A program made the position numbers and the translations under genes. From positions 1-64,000 of the forward strand of contig JAEEII010000066.1 of the NCBI GenBank assembly GCA_016281295.1: a stretch of 64,000 nucleotides of DNA, in the 5' to 3' direction. Of the stretch, positions 16,195-24,631 are shown in pieces. Each line of letters begins with the position of its first letter. The first letter of the stretch is position 1. The DNA comes from Bacteroidales bacterium (GTDB lineage Bacteria; Bacteroidota; Bacteroidia; Bacteroidales; F082). Below the pieces are notes generated by a model. It had not been told where the DNA came from, made no database searches, and was given only the letters and a program-made list of their open reading frames with translations.

Positions 16195-17076
16195 TTATTT
16201 GATGGAGATAATCAAATAATTAGATATATTCCAGAAAGCATCTTGGTTGACGATTTCGAGAGAGAGCATTTCATCGTCGCCCTTGTTGATTTGATAACTG
16301 CTTTCAGGATGATTGGTCAATATTGTTGCTTTTTTAGTGTTCAGAGGGATGACCTTCAACTCACGCTTATCGGCGGCATGGAAGAGGTTTTTGTTGATGT
16401 CGGTGTTGACGCTGCTCTTTTTGAAGAGGCCTCCGCCGGTCACCAGATCATTCTCTTTCAAGACCTCCATGGTAGCCACGAAATAATACACTGTGTTCAT
16501 CATGGTTTCTTGAAGACGGATGGTAGCTTGTTGTTCCGCGCTTTGGGCGTTGAGGTTATCCACATTCTCCGTCAGGTCCTCGACGTTTTTGTTAAGGTCC
16601 TCCACTTGGTTGGTCAGCTGAGCCACTTGAGCCTTGCTGATGTTCAACTCTTCGCGAAGGTTATTCAGATAGGTGTCCTTGTCTTCCAGTTCTTTTTTGA
16701 GGCGGTTGATGGTGTTGTTCAGTTGTTTTGACTTGGACCCAGCATCAGCCAGTTGTTTCTCAAGTTGGGCAATCTTAGCCTTGTTTTGCTGAATGGTACG
16801 GTCGATAGCTTCGATCTGGGAAACCGCATAGTTGGTGTTACCCTCTTGGTTTTCCATGATGATGATGTTTTCCGCTTCGCGAACGGTCTGCAACGCCATC
16901 TCGATTTCATTGATGGTACGCAACGACGATTCAAAATCGGTGGTGGCATTGGAGGCTACCACTTGCAGTGAGTCTCTTTCCGCCGCCAGAGCCTTATACT
17001 TCTTGGAGCTCTCCACACAGGAGCCGAGAGCCAGCACAAGAGCCATTAAACCAACGATTATTGTTACCTTTTTCAT
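16195..17076 (-). CDS. Coiled-coil lipoprotein of a Bacteroidota family (Cbp1-like)
   Basis: A 293-residue lipoprotein: signal MKKVTIIVGLMALVLALGSC, then a long coiled coil from about 25 to 200 (KYKALAAERDSLQ ... NLRELNISKAQVAQL ... VDNLNAQSAEQQ). A conserved C-terminal domain begins with NTVYYFVATMEVLKENDLV and GGGLFKKSSVN and ends in DAFWNISNYLIISIK. That C-terminal block is widespread in Bacteroidota coiled-coil lipoproteins, some of which databases label Cbp1-type collagen-binding adhesins. I recall this label and cannot confirm binding. It is likely outer-membrane anchored. Monocistronic, with a clear terminator; no TAnnTTTG box is obvious upstream. Confidence 0.75.
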   Translation of the reverse strand: MKKVTIIVGLMALVLALGSCVESSKKYKALAAERDSLQVVASNATTDFESSLRTINEIEMALQTVREAENIIIMENQEGNTNYAVSQIEAIDRTIQQNKAKIAQLEKQLADAGSKSKQLNNTINRLKKELEDKDTYLNNLREELNISKAQVAQLTNQVEDLNKNVEDLTENVDNLNAQSAEQQATIRLQETMMNTVYYFVATMEVLKENDLVTGGGLFKKSSVNTDINKNLFHAADKRELKVIPLNTKKATILTNHPESSYQINKGDDEMLSLEIVNQDAFWNISNYLIISIK

Positions 17077-17183
17077 GATGCGAATTTTTACGCCGCCCCA
17101 TTAAGCCAATTCCATGCCAATCAAAGAAATTTTACTATTGTATTGATATTCAATATTTTATAAAAAGAGTCATTTATAAGAGA

Positions 17184-17250
17184 GTGTGGAATTTTGTGGA
17201 AAGCATTCCACAAAAATCATCATTTGTGGATTTTTGTGGAATTTGTGGGA
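17184..17250. promoter_or_regulatory. Cluster of TTTGTGGA repeats with a palindrome upstream of the arginase-family gene
   Basis: A perfect 10-bp inverted repeat TTTTGTGGAA/TTCCACAAAA (17192-17201 and 17206-17215, 4-nt loop) is followed by direct copies of TTTGTGGA or TTTGTGGG at 17223, 17233 and 17242. The cluster ends 18 nt before the -7 box at 17268. The placement fits an operator or activator site. No regulator is known. Confidence 0.55.
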
Positions 17251-17267
17251 GGGGAACATAGTTTTTG

Positions 17268-17275
17268 TAATTTTG
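17268..17275 (+). promoter_or_regulatory. -7 box (TAATTTTG) for the arginase-family gene
   Basis: TAnnTTTG match 18 nt before the ATG at 17294. It excludes a longer frame that opens at 17186, upstream of the box. Confidence 0.65.
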
Positions 17276-17293
17276 TCCCATCAACAAAAACGC

Positions 17294-18334
17294 ATGAATA
17301 TGGAAAACACCTTTGACCCCAATGCCGCCGCCGTTGCGGACTCCGGCATTTACGGACTTCCCTGCACGGCGGAGGAAGCGCAGATCATCATCATCCCAGT
17401 GGAATGGGAATTGACCACCAGTTACAACCGCGGCACGGTTGACGGACCTTCGGCAGTGATGGAGGCCTCTTTGCAAGTTGACCTATGCCACCACGACTAT
17501 CCCGACTTGTGGAAAAAGGGCATCTGGATGGACGAGTTCCCCAAGGCGTTGCGTGAGCTTCACGACGAGATGGCACCTTTGAGCGAAGAGATTATTAACG
17601 CTCTGTACGAAGGCACCATTGACAAAGCGCCGGAGCATTATGCCGAGTTATATGCCCGCATTGAGGCAGCCACAGAGCGGAAGAACGAGTGGCTGCGGAG
17701 CCGCATCGCCTACTGGAGGGAACAGGGCAAACACGTAGGCTTGTTAGGAGGTGACCACAGTTGCCCCCTCGCCTATCATCAATATCTCAATAATAAAGGT
17801 GTGGAATATGGCATCCTTCACGCCGACGCCCACTGCGACCTGCGCGAGGCCTTCGAGGGATTCAAATACTCGCACGCCTCCATCTTCTACAACACCTTGC
17901 AGTTCCCCAACGTGAAGAAGCTGGTGCAGGTAGGCATCCGCGACTACTGCCATCAGGAGAAAGCCTTGGCGGAAAGCCAGCCCGACCGCATCAAGGTGTT
18001 TTTCGACCGTGACTGCCGTCGCCGCATGTATGAGGGATGCACCTGGAAAGCCATCGTGGACGAGATGGTGGAGACATTGCCCGAAAAAGTGTATCTCTCC
18101 ATCGACATCGACGCGTTGGATCCGAAGCTCTGTCCTAACACAGGCACACCTGTGCCAGGAGGCATGGAATACGAAGAGCTGATGTACTTGTTGAACCGCA
18201 TCCGTGAGTCAGGCAAGGAAATCATCGGCTTCGACCTTTGCGAGGTCTCTCCCTCCCCCGACGGCGGAGACTGGGATGGCAACGTGGGCGCGCGAGTGCT
18301 GTTTCACCTTTGCGGAGTAACGGTGGAAGGATAG
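17294..18334 (+). CDS. Arginase/agmatinase-family ureohydrolase
   Basis: A 346-residue cytosolic binuclear manganese enzyme. Metal-binding motifs are all present: GGDHS at residues 152-156 (H155), DAHCD with D178, H180 and D182, and SIDIDALDP with D271 and D273. It hydrolyses a guanidino compound to urea and an amine; agmatine, arginine or formimino-glutamate are possible, and the sequence does not decide which. The protein is longer than typical 300-residue agmatinases, with extra helical sequence at about 75-140. An ATG at 17300 is an alternative start. Its last 31 nt overlap the 3' end of the convergent M6 peptidase gene. Confidence 0.88.
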   Translation: MNMENTFDPNAAAVADSGIYGLPCTAEEAQIIIIPVEWELTTSYNRGTVDGPSAVMEASLQVDLCHHDYPDLWKKGIWMDEFPKALRELHDEMAPLSEEIINALYEGTIDKAPEHYAELYARIEAATERKNEWLRSRIAYWREQGKHVGLLGGDHSCPLAYHQYLNNKGVEYGILHADAHCDLREAFEGFKYSHASIFYNTLQFPNVKKLVQVGIRDYCHQEKALAESQPDRIKVFFDRDCRRRMYEGCTWKAIVDEMVETLPEKVYLSIDIDALDPKLCPNTGTPVPGGMEYEELMYLLNRIRESGKEIIGFDLCEVSPSPDGGDWDGNVGARVLFHLCGVTVEG

Positions 18335-21300
18335 GTAAACGTGACGGTGCTGCCGTTACGGAGATAGATATATCCCTGGCCGGGTTTGAGGGATTGCAAG
18401 GTGCCTCTCCACTGGCCATCCAAAAAGGTGCTGTTCGATTCCTGGCCTTTGATCATGTCGCCGTTGACAGGTGTCAGATTCACCAAGGCGTCCGCTATCG
18501 AAGTCTCTTTGTCAAGCAAGCAGCTGATCCAATTCCAACCGTTAAACAGGGTGATGGGACAGTTGGCAGGATTCACTTTCCCTCCCTGAAGGGTCACATC
18601 CGCCTCCTCTCCTACCATAATCAGATACATCTGCTTGTTAGAAAGGTCGCGTAACACTCCCGTCCAGATGTGATTGTTCAGATTGGCGAAACCGCCACCC
18701 TGCGATTTGATCATGGCCGTGGATGAGGTGGCCGCGATGCAGTTCTCGATGGCTTCAAGGCTTCCATCGTGGTATTCCATGTAGCTGGAATACCAATTCC
18801 ACCCCGGGACAAGATGCGCCACATGCCCTGACTGATGCAGGATGATCTGGTTCTTCACAGTCAGCAAGGTGCCTGTTTGATTAACGGGATTCAAGGGGTC
18901 GAAGTCATCATTGTCGCTATAGACACGGAGGGCTTGGGTGCCATTCGTGTTGAACACACGGCATGACAAATGCGGAGCGTTACTCCAATTACCCGTATTA
19001 TCATCCACGATGAGCGCGAGGTTTGAAACCCCGTCGTAGTCGAACGGCGTGTCGAACACTATCTCCGTCCAAGCACCCTTTGTCAACGACACCTCTCCAC
19101 TGAACACGCGGTCGTCTTCTGTGGTACTGATCCAGTCCAGATTATTTTCAAAACACACCTTACTAGTTGGCACCAGATAGATGTCGAAGTTCCTCGTCTT
19201 AGTCTCTCCTCCATTGAAAAACGAGAGGCTGCTGATTGAGCCCTCCTCGCCTATCTCATCCGCTGTGTAAATCTGCTGCGTCAAGGAATATTTGTAATAG
19301 CTGTAGCTCGGCACCCATTCATTGGTAAGGTTAGCGGAACCATCGCCGATGTAACGTCCATCAATAGGCTCAAAATGAGCCACATACTCAACGTTTTCGT
19401 TCGATATGAAAGAGTAAGGTGACAAAGCGCTGACATATTCTCCGTCCTTGGTCCAATACAGGAACGTGTAACCCTCGGCGGGTTCAGCACTCAGCGCAAC
19501 TTGTTCATTTTTGAAGTAAACCCCTGAACCCGTGACGTTTCCACCTTCTTCAGGATCAGCCGATACGGTCACTGAGTAATAGGTGTTGATGAAAGAAGTC
19601 CCCACCCAGTTGCTAAAGTTAATCCCGTCACCACAGCTGGAACGCACCTCCACATAATACTCCTTGGCGGGTTCAAGACCGTTTAAGAGATAAGAGGTGT
19701 CATTGATATCCGTAATGACCACCGCATTCTCGGACATACCATAATGAACATCATCCACAAGGAGGGCATATTGGTCATAACAGTTGAAATGTCGGATGGC
19801 GATATAGCCTGTTTGGCCCGCATAATCGCTCAAGTCAACGCTGTACTCATACCAAGCACCTAAGGCGCGGTCTTTGGCGGTCATCGTCCACTCCTTAACG
19901 GTCACGAAATCAGCAACATTGGTCTGGCTACCCGTGGAGACCGCGACGCCGAAATGTTCAGCTGCGTACGCGTGATTATAGGCGCAAGCCCAGAATGAAA
20001 ACACGTCGCCAAGCTCAACGAGCGGCATCACCAGATAATTATCCGGATGCAGCCCAACATTCGCGTAACTCTGAGATGCGACACAGTTTGAGGACTCATG
20101 CCCAGTAGCGTTATTATACATCGTATTCATCATACCCCAGTTGTACCCGTCACCATCTGCATCGATGGTAATCCATCCTTCGGGGATGCCGTTCTCAAAA
20201 CCTTGGGTGCTGGTATTCTCATAATACCTTAACTCAAACCAGTCGTTGTCGGAAGTCCAGCTGACGGTCACCTCGTCGGGACCAGGATTGGTGACGTGGA
20301 CATTCTCGGGATCCTGGGCACAGTGGTCCACTTGCAGAAGGAGCTGGTTCTTCTCCATCATTACCACACCTTCATAGTTTTTCGGATTGAACGGGTCATA
20401 GTCAACACCATCGCTATAGATACGCAGCGTCTGGCTTGGAGCATTAAACACGCGGCAGCTCAAATGAGGGGAATTAGACCATGAACCTGTGTTATCATCG
20501 GTGGTCAGGACCAGGTTGGAGATGCCGTCATAAACAAACGGCGTGTCAAATTCAATGACAGTCCACAAGCCACCCGTCATATTCACGGTTCCGCTAAACA
20601 CCTTGTCGCTCGGGGACACTGGTTCCCAATCGGAGTTTCCTGTGAAGTCACTTCTCCCCGTATGATTCAGGTAGAAGTCATAGGTACGGGTTTTCTTGGC
20701 ACCTTCATTATAAAAAGCCATGCTGGTGATGATGCCTGCGGGGCCAATCTCATCGGGTGTATAAATCTGTTGGGTAAGGGAATAGTTGTAATACGAGTAA
20801 CTCGGAAGATAGTCGCTGGATGCAGACCCGCCGTCACCGATGATGACAGCACCCTCGGGCAAGTAAGTCACTATAACGGATTCTGATGTTAATGAAAAAA
20901 GTCCGTTAGCGTCAACACTTTTCAAAAAATAGGTATATCGTCCGTATGGAAGGCCACTGTCGATATAGGAAGTCTCTGTGGTGTTGTCAATTTGATGCCC
21001 ATCCCTGTAGATGTTATACGATACCGCATTGGCAGCCGCATCCCATGACAAAAGGACATTATCGCCTTCTAATGTCGCCACAAGGTTGGTTGGGGCCTCG
21101 CAATCACCCGAAGCGCCATACCTGAAGGAGATGGTGTTTCCCGCGCTGGTGATGTCGTAAATGGCGAAATCATAGTCAAGGGTACCATCAGTGAGAAACG
21201 GGTAGGCTTCCGTGGAGAAATTGAAGTCTGTTCTTCCGACATCCGAACTGAAATAAGCGTCATTCAGGTTGCCATTTTGAGAGACTGACCCATCAGGTCT

Positions 21301-22656
21301 GAAGACATAGACCTCATCAAAATAGCCGATGCTCGGATTATAATCGGCATTACCAGAGAAACGAGTGTCGATACGATAGATAAGGAGTCCGGAACCCGGC
21401 AAAGCTGTTTCAAAGAGCGAGGTGTTGTCCCTATATTCCAGCACATAAAACTGGTCGGGGTCAGCCGTAGCAATTTTATAAGCCACATTGTCAGGAGAAG
21501 CAGAACTGATGGGGTTCAAGGTATAGACACCCGGCTCGGTAATCTCAGGGATCTCGTCAATCCAGTGTCCGTATTTCATCTTCATATAGGCCCCGCAATG
21601 CTGGGGTGGTGTGGCGTTGTTCTCCATGAGATCCCAGATGCCGACGGCGGTGGGACCCGAGTAAGAATAATGATACAAGTCGGGGGCACTCAGCGAGTGG
21701 TTCATCTCGTGGCACATCGTGGAGGTGTTGAAATAGCCGCTTGCGTCGGCGAGCTGAAAGTTGAACGTCCACACTTGTTTTCCGTTGATAAGCACCGTCC
21801 TGTCGTAGAGCGCCCATTTATGAGGCCAGAGCAGGGAGTTCCATTCACCCACGGTGCCTTTCACGATGAAACAGATGTTATCGACATAGCCGTCCTCGTC
21901 ATAATCGATGTTCAAGTCGGAGGGTATCGGATAATTGGCATTGACATACCGTACCGCTCTTTCCAGCAAAGAAAACTCGCGTTCCGCCCTATTGGAATCT
22001 TGATAACCATTCAGATTGGAATACTCGTCGTAGGGCTCGAAATAGCTGCGGGGATAGGTGTCTTGGTAAGAGATAATGTCCTCACCGTTGTGTCCTGGAT
22101 AAAAGGTGGTAGGAATCTCAATGGCGCCGTAGGAAGCCGCTCTGAAGTAGGAACGCATGGAAATGGCACCATCCGACACATCGTTGAACATGTTGTCGAT
22201 GGCCGAATAGGAGTTGGTGAGAGGCTCATCGTCGGAGAAGCGGATGAAGATCACCAGATTATTGAGAGTGCCATGGTTAGGGATATAGTCGCGGTGTTGG
22301 CGTTGTTTTTCAGGTTCTTTCCAGGCTTTTCTGCGCGCCATCCATTCATCGGGAGAGATGAGGGCGTAAGGTTGAAGGCCTTTGCTTGAGGGGTCATGCC
22401 TGCCTGCTACAAGGTTGGTTGCCACCAACTTACCATCACGTTTTTCGGCATAGACATAATACCCTGTTTGGGGATGTCGCATGATGGTATATCCATTCTT
22501 GTCGTGCAGGTAGTTGAAGTATTCATCACCCGAGGCGAAGCAATACAAGGTAGTGCCGTCGGGTTGCGTTAGGGTCATCGGAATGTTTCTCAGGTAGGCC
22601 GCGTGAAGGGTGAGGCAGCAAAAGCCAAGCCATAGTATCAACAATAATCTTTTCAT
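18304..22656 (-). CDS. Giant secreted M6-family metallopeptidase
   Basis: A 1450-residue secreted protein: signal peptide 1-19 ending LTLHA, propeptide-like segment, then an M6 (immune inhibitor A-like) peptidase domain. The zinc motif is HEMNH at 316-320, followed by SLSAPDLY. FN3-like modules and two copies of a beta domain come next, recognisable by PSYSYYNYSLTQQIYTPDEIG and PSYSYYKYSLTQQIYTADEIG. A choice-of-anchor-like domain lies between them, and an InlB-like repeat segment (DPEEGGNVTGSG). The C-terminus has two GWNW(Y/I)S modules instead of a recognisable T9SS sorting domain. Role: extracellular protein degradation. Promoter at 22696-22703. Confidence 0.88.
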   Translation of the reverse strand: MKRLLLILWLGFCCLTLHAAYLRNIPMTLTQPDGTTLYCFASGDEYFNYLHDKNGYTIMRHPQTGYYVYAEKRDGKLVATNLVAGRHDPSSKGLQPYALISPDEWMARRKAWKEPEKQRQHRDYIPNHGTLNNLVIFIRFSDDEPLTNSYSAIDNMFNDVSDGAISMRSYFRAASYGAIEIPTTFYPGHNGEDIISYQDTYPRSYFEPYDEYSNLNGYQDSNRAEREFSLLERAVRYVNANYPIPSDLNIDYDEDGYVDNICFIVKGTVGEWNSLLWPHKWALYDRTVLINGKQVWTFNFQLADASGYFNTSTMCHEMNHSLSAPDLYHYSYSGPTAVGIWDLMENNATPPQHCGAYMKMKYGHWIDEIPEITEPGVYTLNPISSASPDNVAYKIATADPDQFYVLEYRDNTSLFETALPGSGLLIYRIDTRFSGNADYNPSIGYFDEVYVFRPDGSVSQNGNLNDAYFSSDVGRTDFNFSTEAYPFLTDGTLDYDFAIYDITSAGNTISFRYGASGDCEAPTNLVATLEGDNVLLSWDAAANAVSYNIYRDGHQIDNTTETSYIDSGLPYGRYTYFLKSVDANGLFSLTSESVIVTYLPEGAVIIGDGGSASSDYLPSYSYYNYSLTQQIYTPDEIGPAGIITSMAFYNEGAKKTRTYDFYLNHTGRSDFTGNSDWEPVSPSDKVFSGTVNMTGGLWTVIEFDTPFVYDGISNLVLTTDDNTGSWSNSPHLSCRVFNAPSQTLRIYSDGVDYDPFNPKNYEGVVMMEKNQLLLQVDHCAQDPENVHVTNPGPDEVTVSWTSDNDWFELRYYENTSTQGFENGIPEGWITIDADGDGYNWGMMNTMYNNATGHESSNCVASQSYANVGLHPDNYLVMPLVELGDVFSFWACAYNHAYAAEHFGVAVSTGSQTNVADFVTVKEWTMTAKDRALGAWYEYSVDLSDYAGQTGYIAIRHFNCYDQYALLVDDVHYGMSENAVVITDINDTSYLLNGLEPAKEYYVEVRSSCGDGINFSNWVGTSFINTYYSVTVSADPEEGGNVTGSGVYFKNEQVALSAEPAEGYTFLYWTKDGEYVSALSPYSFISNENVEYVAHFEPIDGRYIGDGSANLTNEWVPSYSYYKYSLTQQIYTADEIGEEGSISSLSFFNGGETKTRNFDIYLVPTSKVCFENNLDWISTTEDDRVFSGEVSLTKGAWTEIVFDTPFDYDGVSNLALIVDDNTGNWSNAPHLSCRVFNTNGTQALRVYSDNDDFDPLNPVNQTGTLLTVKNQIILHQSGHVAHLVPGWNWYSSYMEYHDGSLEAIENCIAATSSTAMIKSQGGGFANLNNHIWTGVLRDLSNKQMYLIMVGEEADVTLQGGKVNPANCPITLFNGWNWISCLLDKETSIADALVNLTPVNGDMIKGQESNSTFLDGQWRGTLQSLKPGQGYIYLRNGSTVTFTYPSTVTPQR

Positions 22657-22695
22657 ATTCTCCTTGATTTAATGATTCACAAGAAATCGAGGTGG

Positions 22696-22703
22696 CAAAA
22701 ATA
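22696..22703 (-). promoter_or_regulatory. -7 box (TATTTTTG) for the M6 peptidase gene
   Basis: TAnnTTTG match on the minus strand, 40 nt before the ATG at 22656. Confidence 0.6.
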
Positions 22704-22747
22704 ATAAAAAAATTAAGAATTTCACAAAATACTCCATACACAAAACT

Positions 22748-22768
22748 TTGCGCAATGAATTACTATTG
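22748..22768 (+). repeat. Left copy of a 21-nt motif bracketing the broken AAA gene
   Basis: TTGCGCAATGAATTAC followed by TATTG. A near copy (18 of 21 identical) is at 24536-24556 on the same strand. Both lie 60-65 nt upstream of a TATCTTTG box. Confidence 0.5.
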
Positions 22769-22812
22769 AAAATAATTCAATAAAATAATCCTTGTGGATT
22801 AAAAAAAGTTTC

Positions 22813-22820
22813 TATCTTTG
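22813..22820 (+). promoter_or_regulatory. -7 box (TATCTTTG) for the broken AAA gene
   Basis: Exact TAnnTTTG match 27 nt before the ATG at 22848. A frame opening at 22818 would start inside the box and is rejected. Confidence 0.65.
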
Positions 22821-22847
22821 CATCGTCAACCTAAAAAGGACATTGCC

Positions 22848-24434
22848 ATGGAACCCATGAGACTCTACACCGCAGGCATCGCCGACTTCGAGCGCATCCG
22901 TCAGGATGGACGAGTCTATATCGATAAGACCGACCTGATTTATCGTTTGACGAAAGAATTGAAATTTGTCTTCCTTAACCGCCCGAGGAGGTTTGGCAAA
23001 AGCTTGCTGTGCAGCACCTTGAAATATTACTTTCAAGGAAGAAAAGATTTGTTTGAGGGTTTGGCCATGGGCGAATTGGAAAAGGACTGGAAACAGTATC
23101 CTGTGCTGCATTTCGACATGAGTGCCTGCAAGAACAAAGAGCGGATCAGTCAAATCGCAGAGGAATTGAACAGTCAGTTGGATGATTTTGAGCGAAAGTA
23201 TAAAAGAGAAAAAAGCGAGGGAACTCCTGGCACACGGTTTAAAAACTTGATCAAAGGTCTTCATGAGGATACAGGACTTAAGACGGTCGTCATCATAGAT
23301 GAATACGATGCTCCCCTGCTCGACTACCTCCACCAACCCGAGGCGCTGAAAGAGGTGCGACGAATCATGCAGGAGTTTTACCAGATGGTCAAGGTATGTG
23401 ATGCGGACGAGCAATTCGTCTTTATCACGGGCATTACCAAATTCAGCCAATTGAGCATTTTTTCCACCATCAACAACCTTCGCAACATCTCCATGCATCC
23501 GCATTATTCCTCACTCTGCGGTATCACTAAACAAGAGCTGTTGGAACATTTCGCACACGATATTGAAGAGTTGGCTCAACAATACCATTGCTCTTACGAC
23601 GAGATGGTTGCCATGCTGAAACAGCAATATGACGGTTATCATTTCTGCGACCAGTCCGAAGACATATACAATCCTTTTAGTTTGATGAATGTGTTTTTGG
23701 ACAAGAGATTGAATAGTTAATGGTTCTCCTCCGGCACTCCCACCTTCCTCTTCGAGGAGATGAAACGCTTCAACACCGACCTTCTCTCTTTGGAGAAACT
23801 TGAAGTCCCTGCCACCCAGTTCGACACCCCTACCGAGGGCATGACCTCTGCCCTGCCCCTCCTCTACCAAAGCGGCTACCTCACCATCAAGGGCTATGAC
23901 TTCCACCGCAATAAATACACTCTCGACTTCCCCAATGGCGAAGTCAAGGTCGGGTTCATGGAGAACTTCCTCACCCGCATGATGAACATCCATAACAGCG
24001 ACCCAAGAGGGTTTGCCGATGACTTCTATGCCTACCTCCTCGACCATGACCTTGACAAGGCTATGCGGGCTATGCAGGCTTTTTTCGCCTCCATCCCATA
24101 CCTTGACTACGGAGAGAAAGAATTGGATGAGATCACCAAATATGAGGCATATTATGAGACCCTCACCTACGTCGTGTTCTCTGTCTTCAACTGCCGCACC
24201 TTCACGCAGGTCAAGGTGGCTCGTGGAAGAACCGACGTGGTGGTCTTCATGCCTGATGCCACCTACGTGATGGAACTCAAGATGCGGGAGTCGGCACAGG
24301 AAGCCCTCGAACAGATCAACTCCAAGGACTACGCCATACCTTATCAGAATAGCGGTAAACCAGTGGTGAAGATAGGGATTGCGTTCTCGCAGGAGACGAA
24401 GACGGTGAGAGAGTGGAAAATTGAAAGTGATTGA
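22848..24434 (+). pseudogene. AAA-ATPase/PD-(D/E)XK nuclease-like gene broken by one in-frame stop
   Basis: The two open pieces (to 23720 and from 23721) lie in the same frame and together match the intact 532-residue paralogue at 58365-59963 end to end. The N-terminal part has the AAA-ATPase-like domain (YIDKTDL, P-loop variant RPRRFGKSLL, VVIIDEYDAPLL, FITGITKFSQLSIFSTINNL). The C-terminal part has the DUF1703 nuclease-like domain (GRTDVVVFMPDATYVMELK, ALEQINSKDYAIPY). Codon 291 is TAA (23718-23720) exactly where the paralogue has Tyr295 in NYWF, so one base change from TAT or TAC explains the break. The remaining frame shows no other stops, so the loss looks recent. Family role unsettled. 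Confidence 0.88.
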
Positions 24435-24439
24435 TAAAA

Positions 24440-24505
24440 ATCGAAAAACACGAAAAGCACGAAAAAATAGGAAGAAAAACTTTCGTTTATTTCGTGGTTT
24501 TCGAT
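24440..24505. repeat. Long inverted repeat of CACGAAA type
   Basis: ATCGAAAAACACGAAA (24440-24455) pairs with TTTCGTGGTTTTCGAT (24490-24505), 15 of 16 complementary, around a 34-nt A-rich loop that contains another CACGAAA. It begins just after the broken AAA gene and may terminate it. No T-run follows, so an interspersed hairpin element is equally possible. Confidence 0.6.
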
Positions 24506-24535
24506 GTTCAAAAATTATTTGGCCAACACGAAACG

Positions 24536-24556
24536 TTGCGCGATGAATTACGGTTG
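24536..24556 (+). repeat. Right copy of a 21-nt motif bracketing the broken AAA gene
   Basis: TTGCGCGATGAATTAC followed by GGTTG, same orientation as the copy at 22748-22768. The pair brackets the broken AAA gene and its promoter. It could be a shared regulatory site or the scar of an insertion or duplication. Confidence 0.5.
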
Positions 24557-24573
24557 GGCAAAATGTGTTTTTT

Positions 24574-24603
24574 TTTGTATTTATAAAAAAAGGATTATCT
24601 TTG
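24574..24603 (+). promoter_or_regulatory. Promoter of the phosphate-transport operon
   Basis: A -33 TTTG (24574-24577) and a -7 TATCTTTG (24596-24603) are separated by 18 nt, the most complete Bacteroidota-type promoter in the window. It lies 28 nt before the ATG at 24632. Confidence 0.75.
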
Positions 24604-24631
24604 TGCCATCATTCATAACCATTTTGAAGCA

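Noticed and set aside
17184..17250. TTTGTGGA cluster as another heptamer array
   Set aside because: Copies are 9-10 nt apart or inverted, so the 7-nt period is absent.
21565..22389. 274-codon plus-strand frame opposite the M6 peptidase gene
   Set aside because: Antisense to a clearly coding region with a HEMNH motif; no signal or family pattern.
23718..23720. TAA in the AAA gene as programmed readthrough or recoding
   Set aside because: No stimulatory structure is visible, the paralogue has a plain Tyr codon at this place, and a single point mutation is the simpler explanation.
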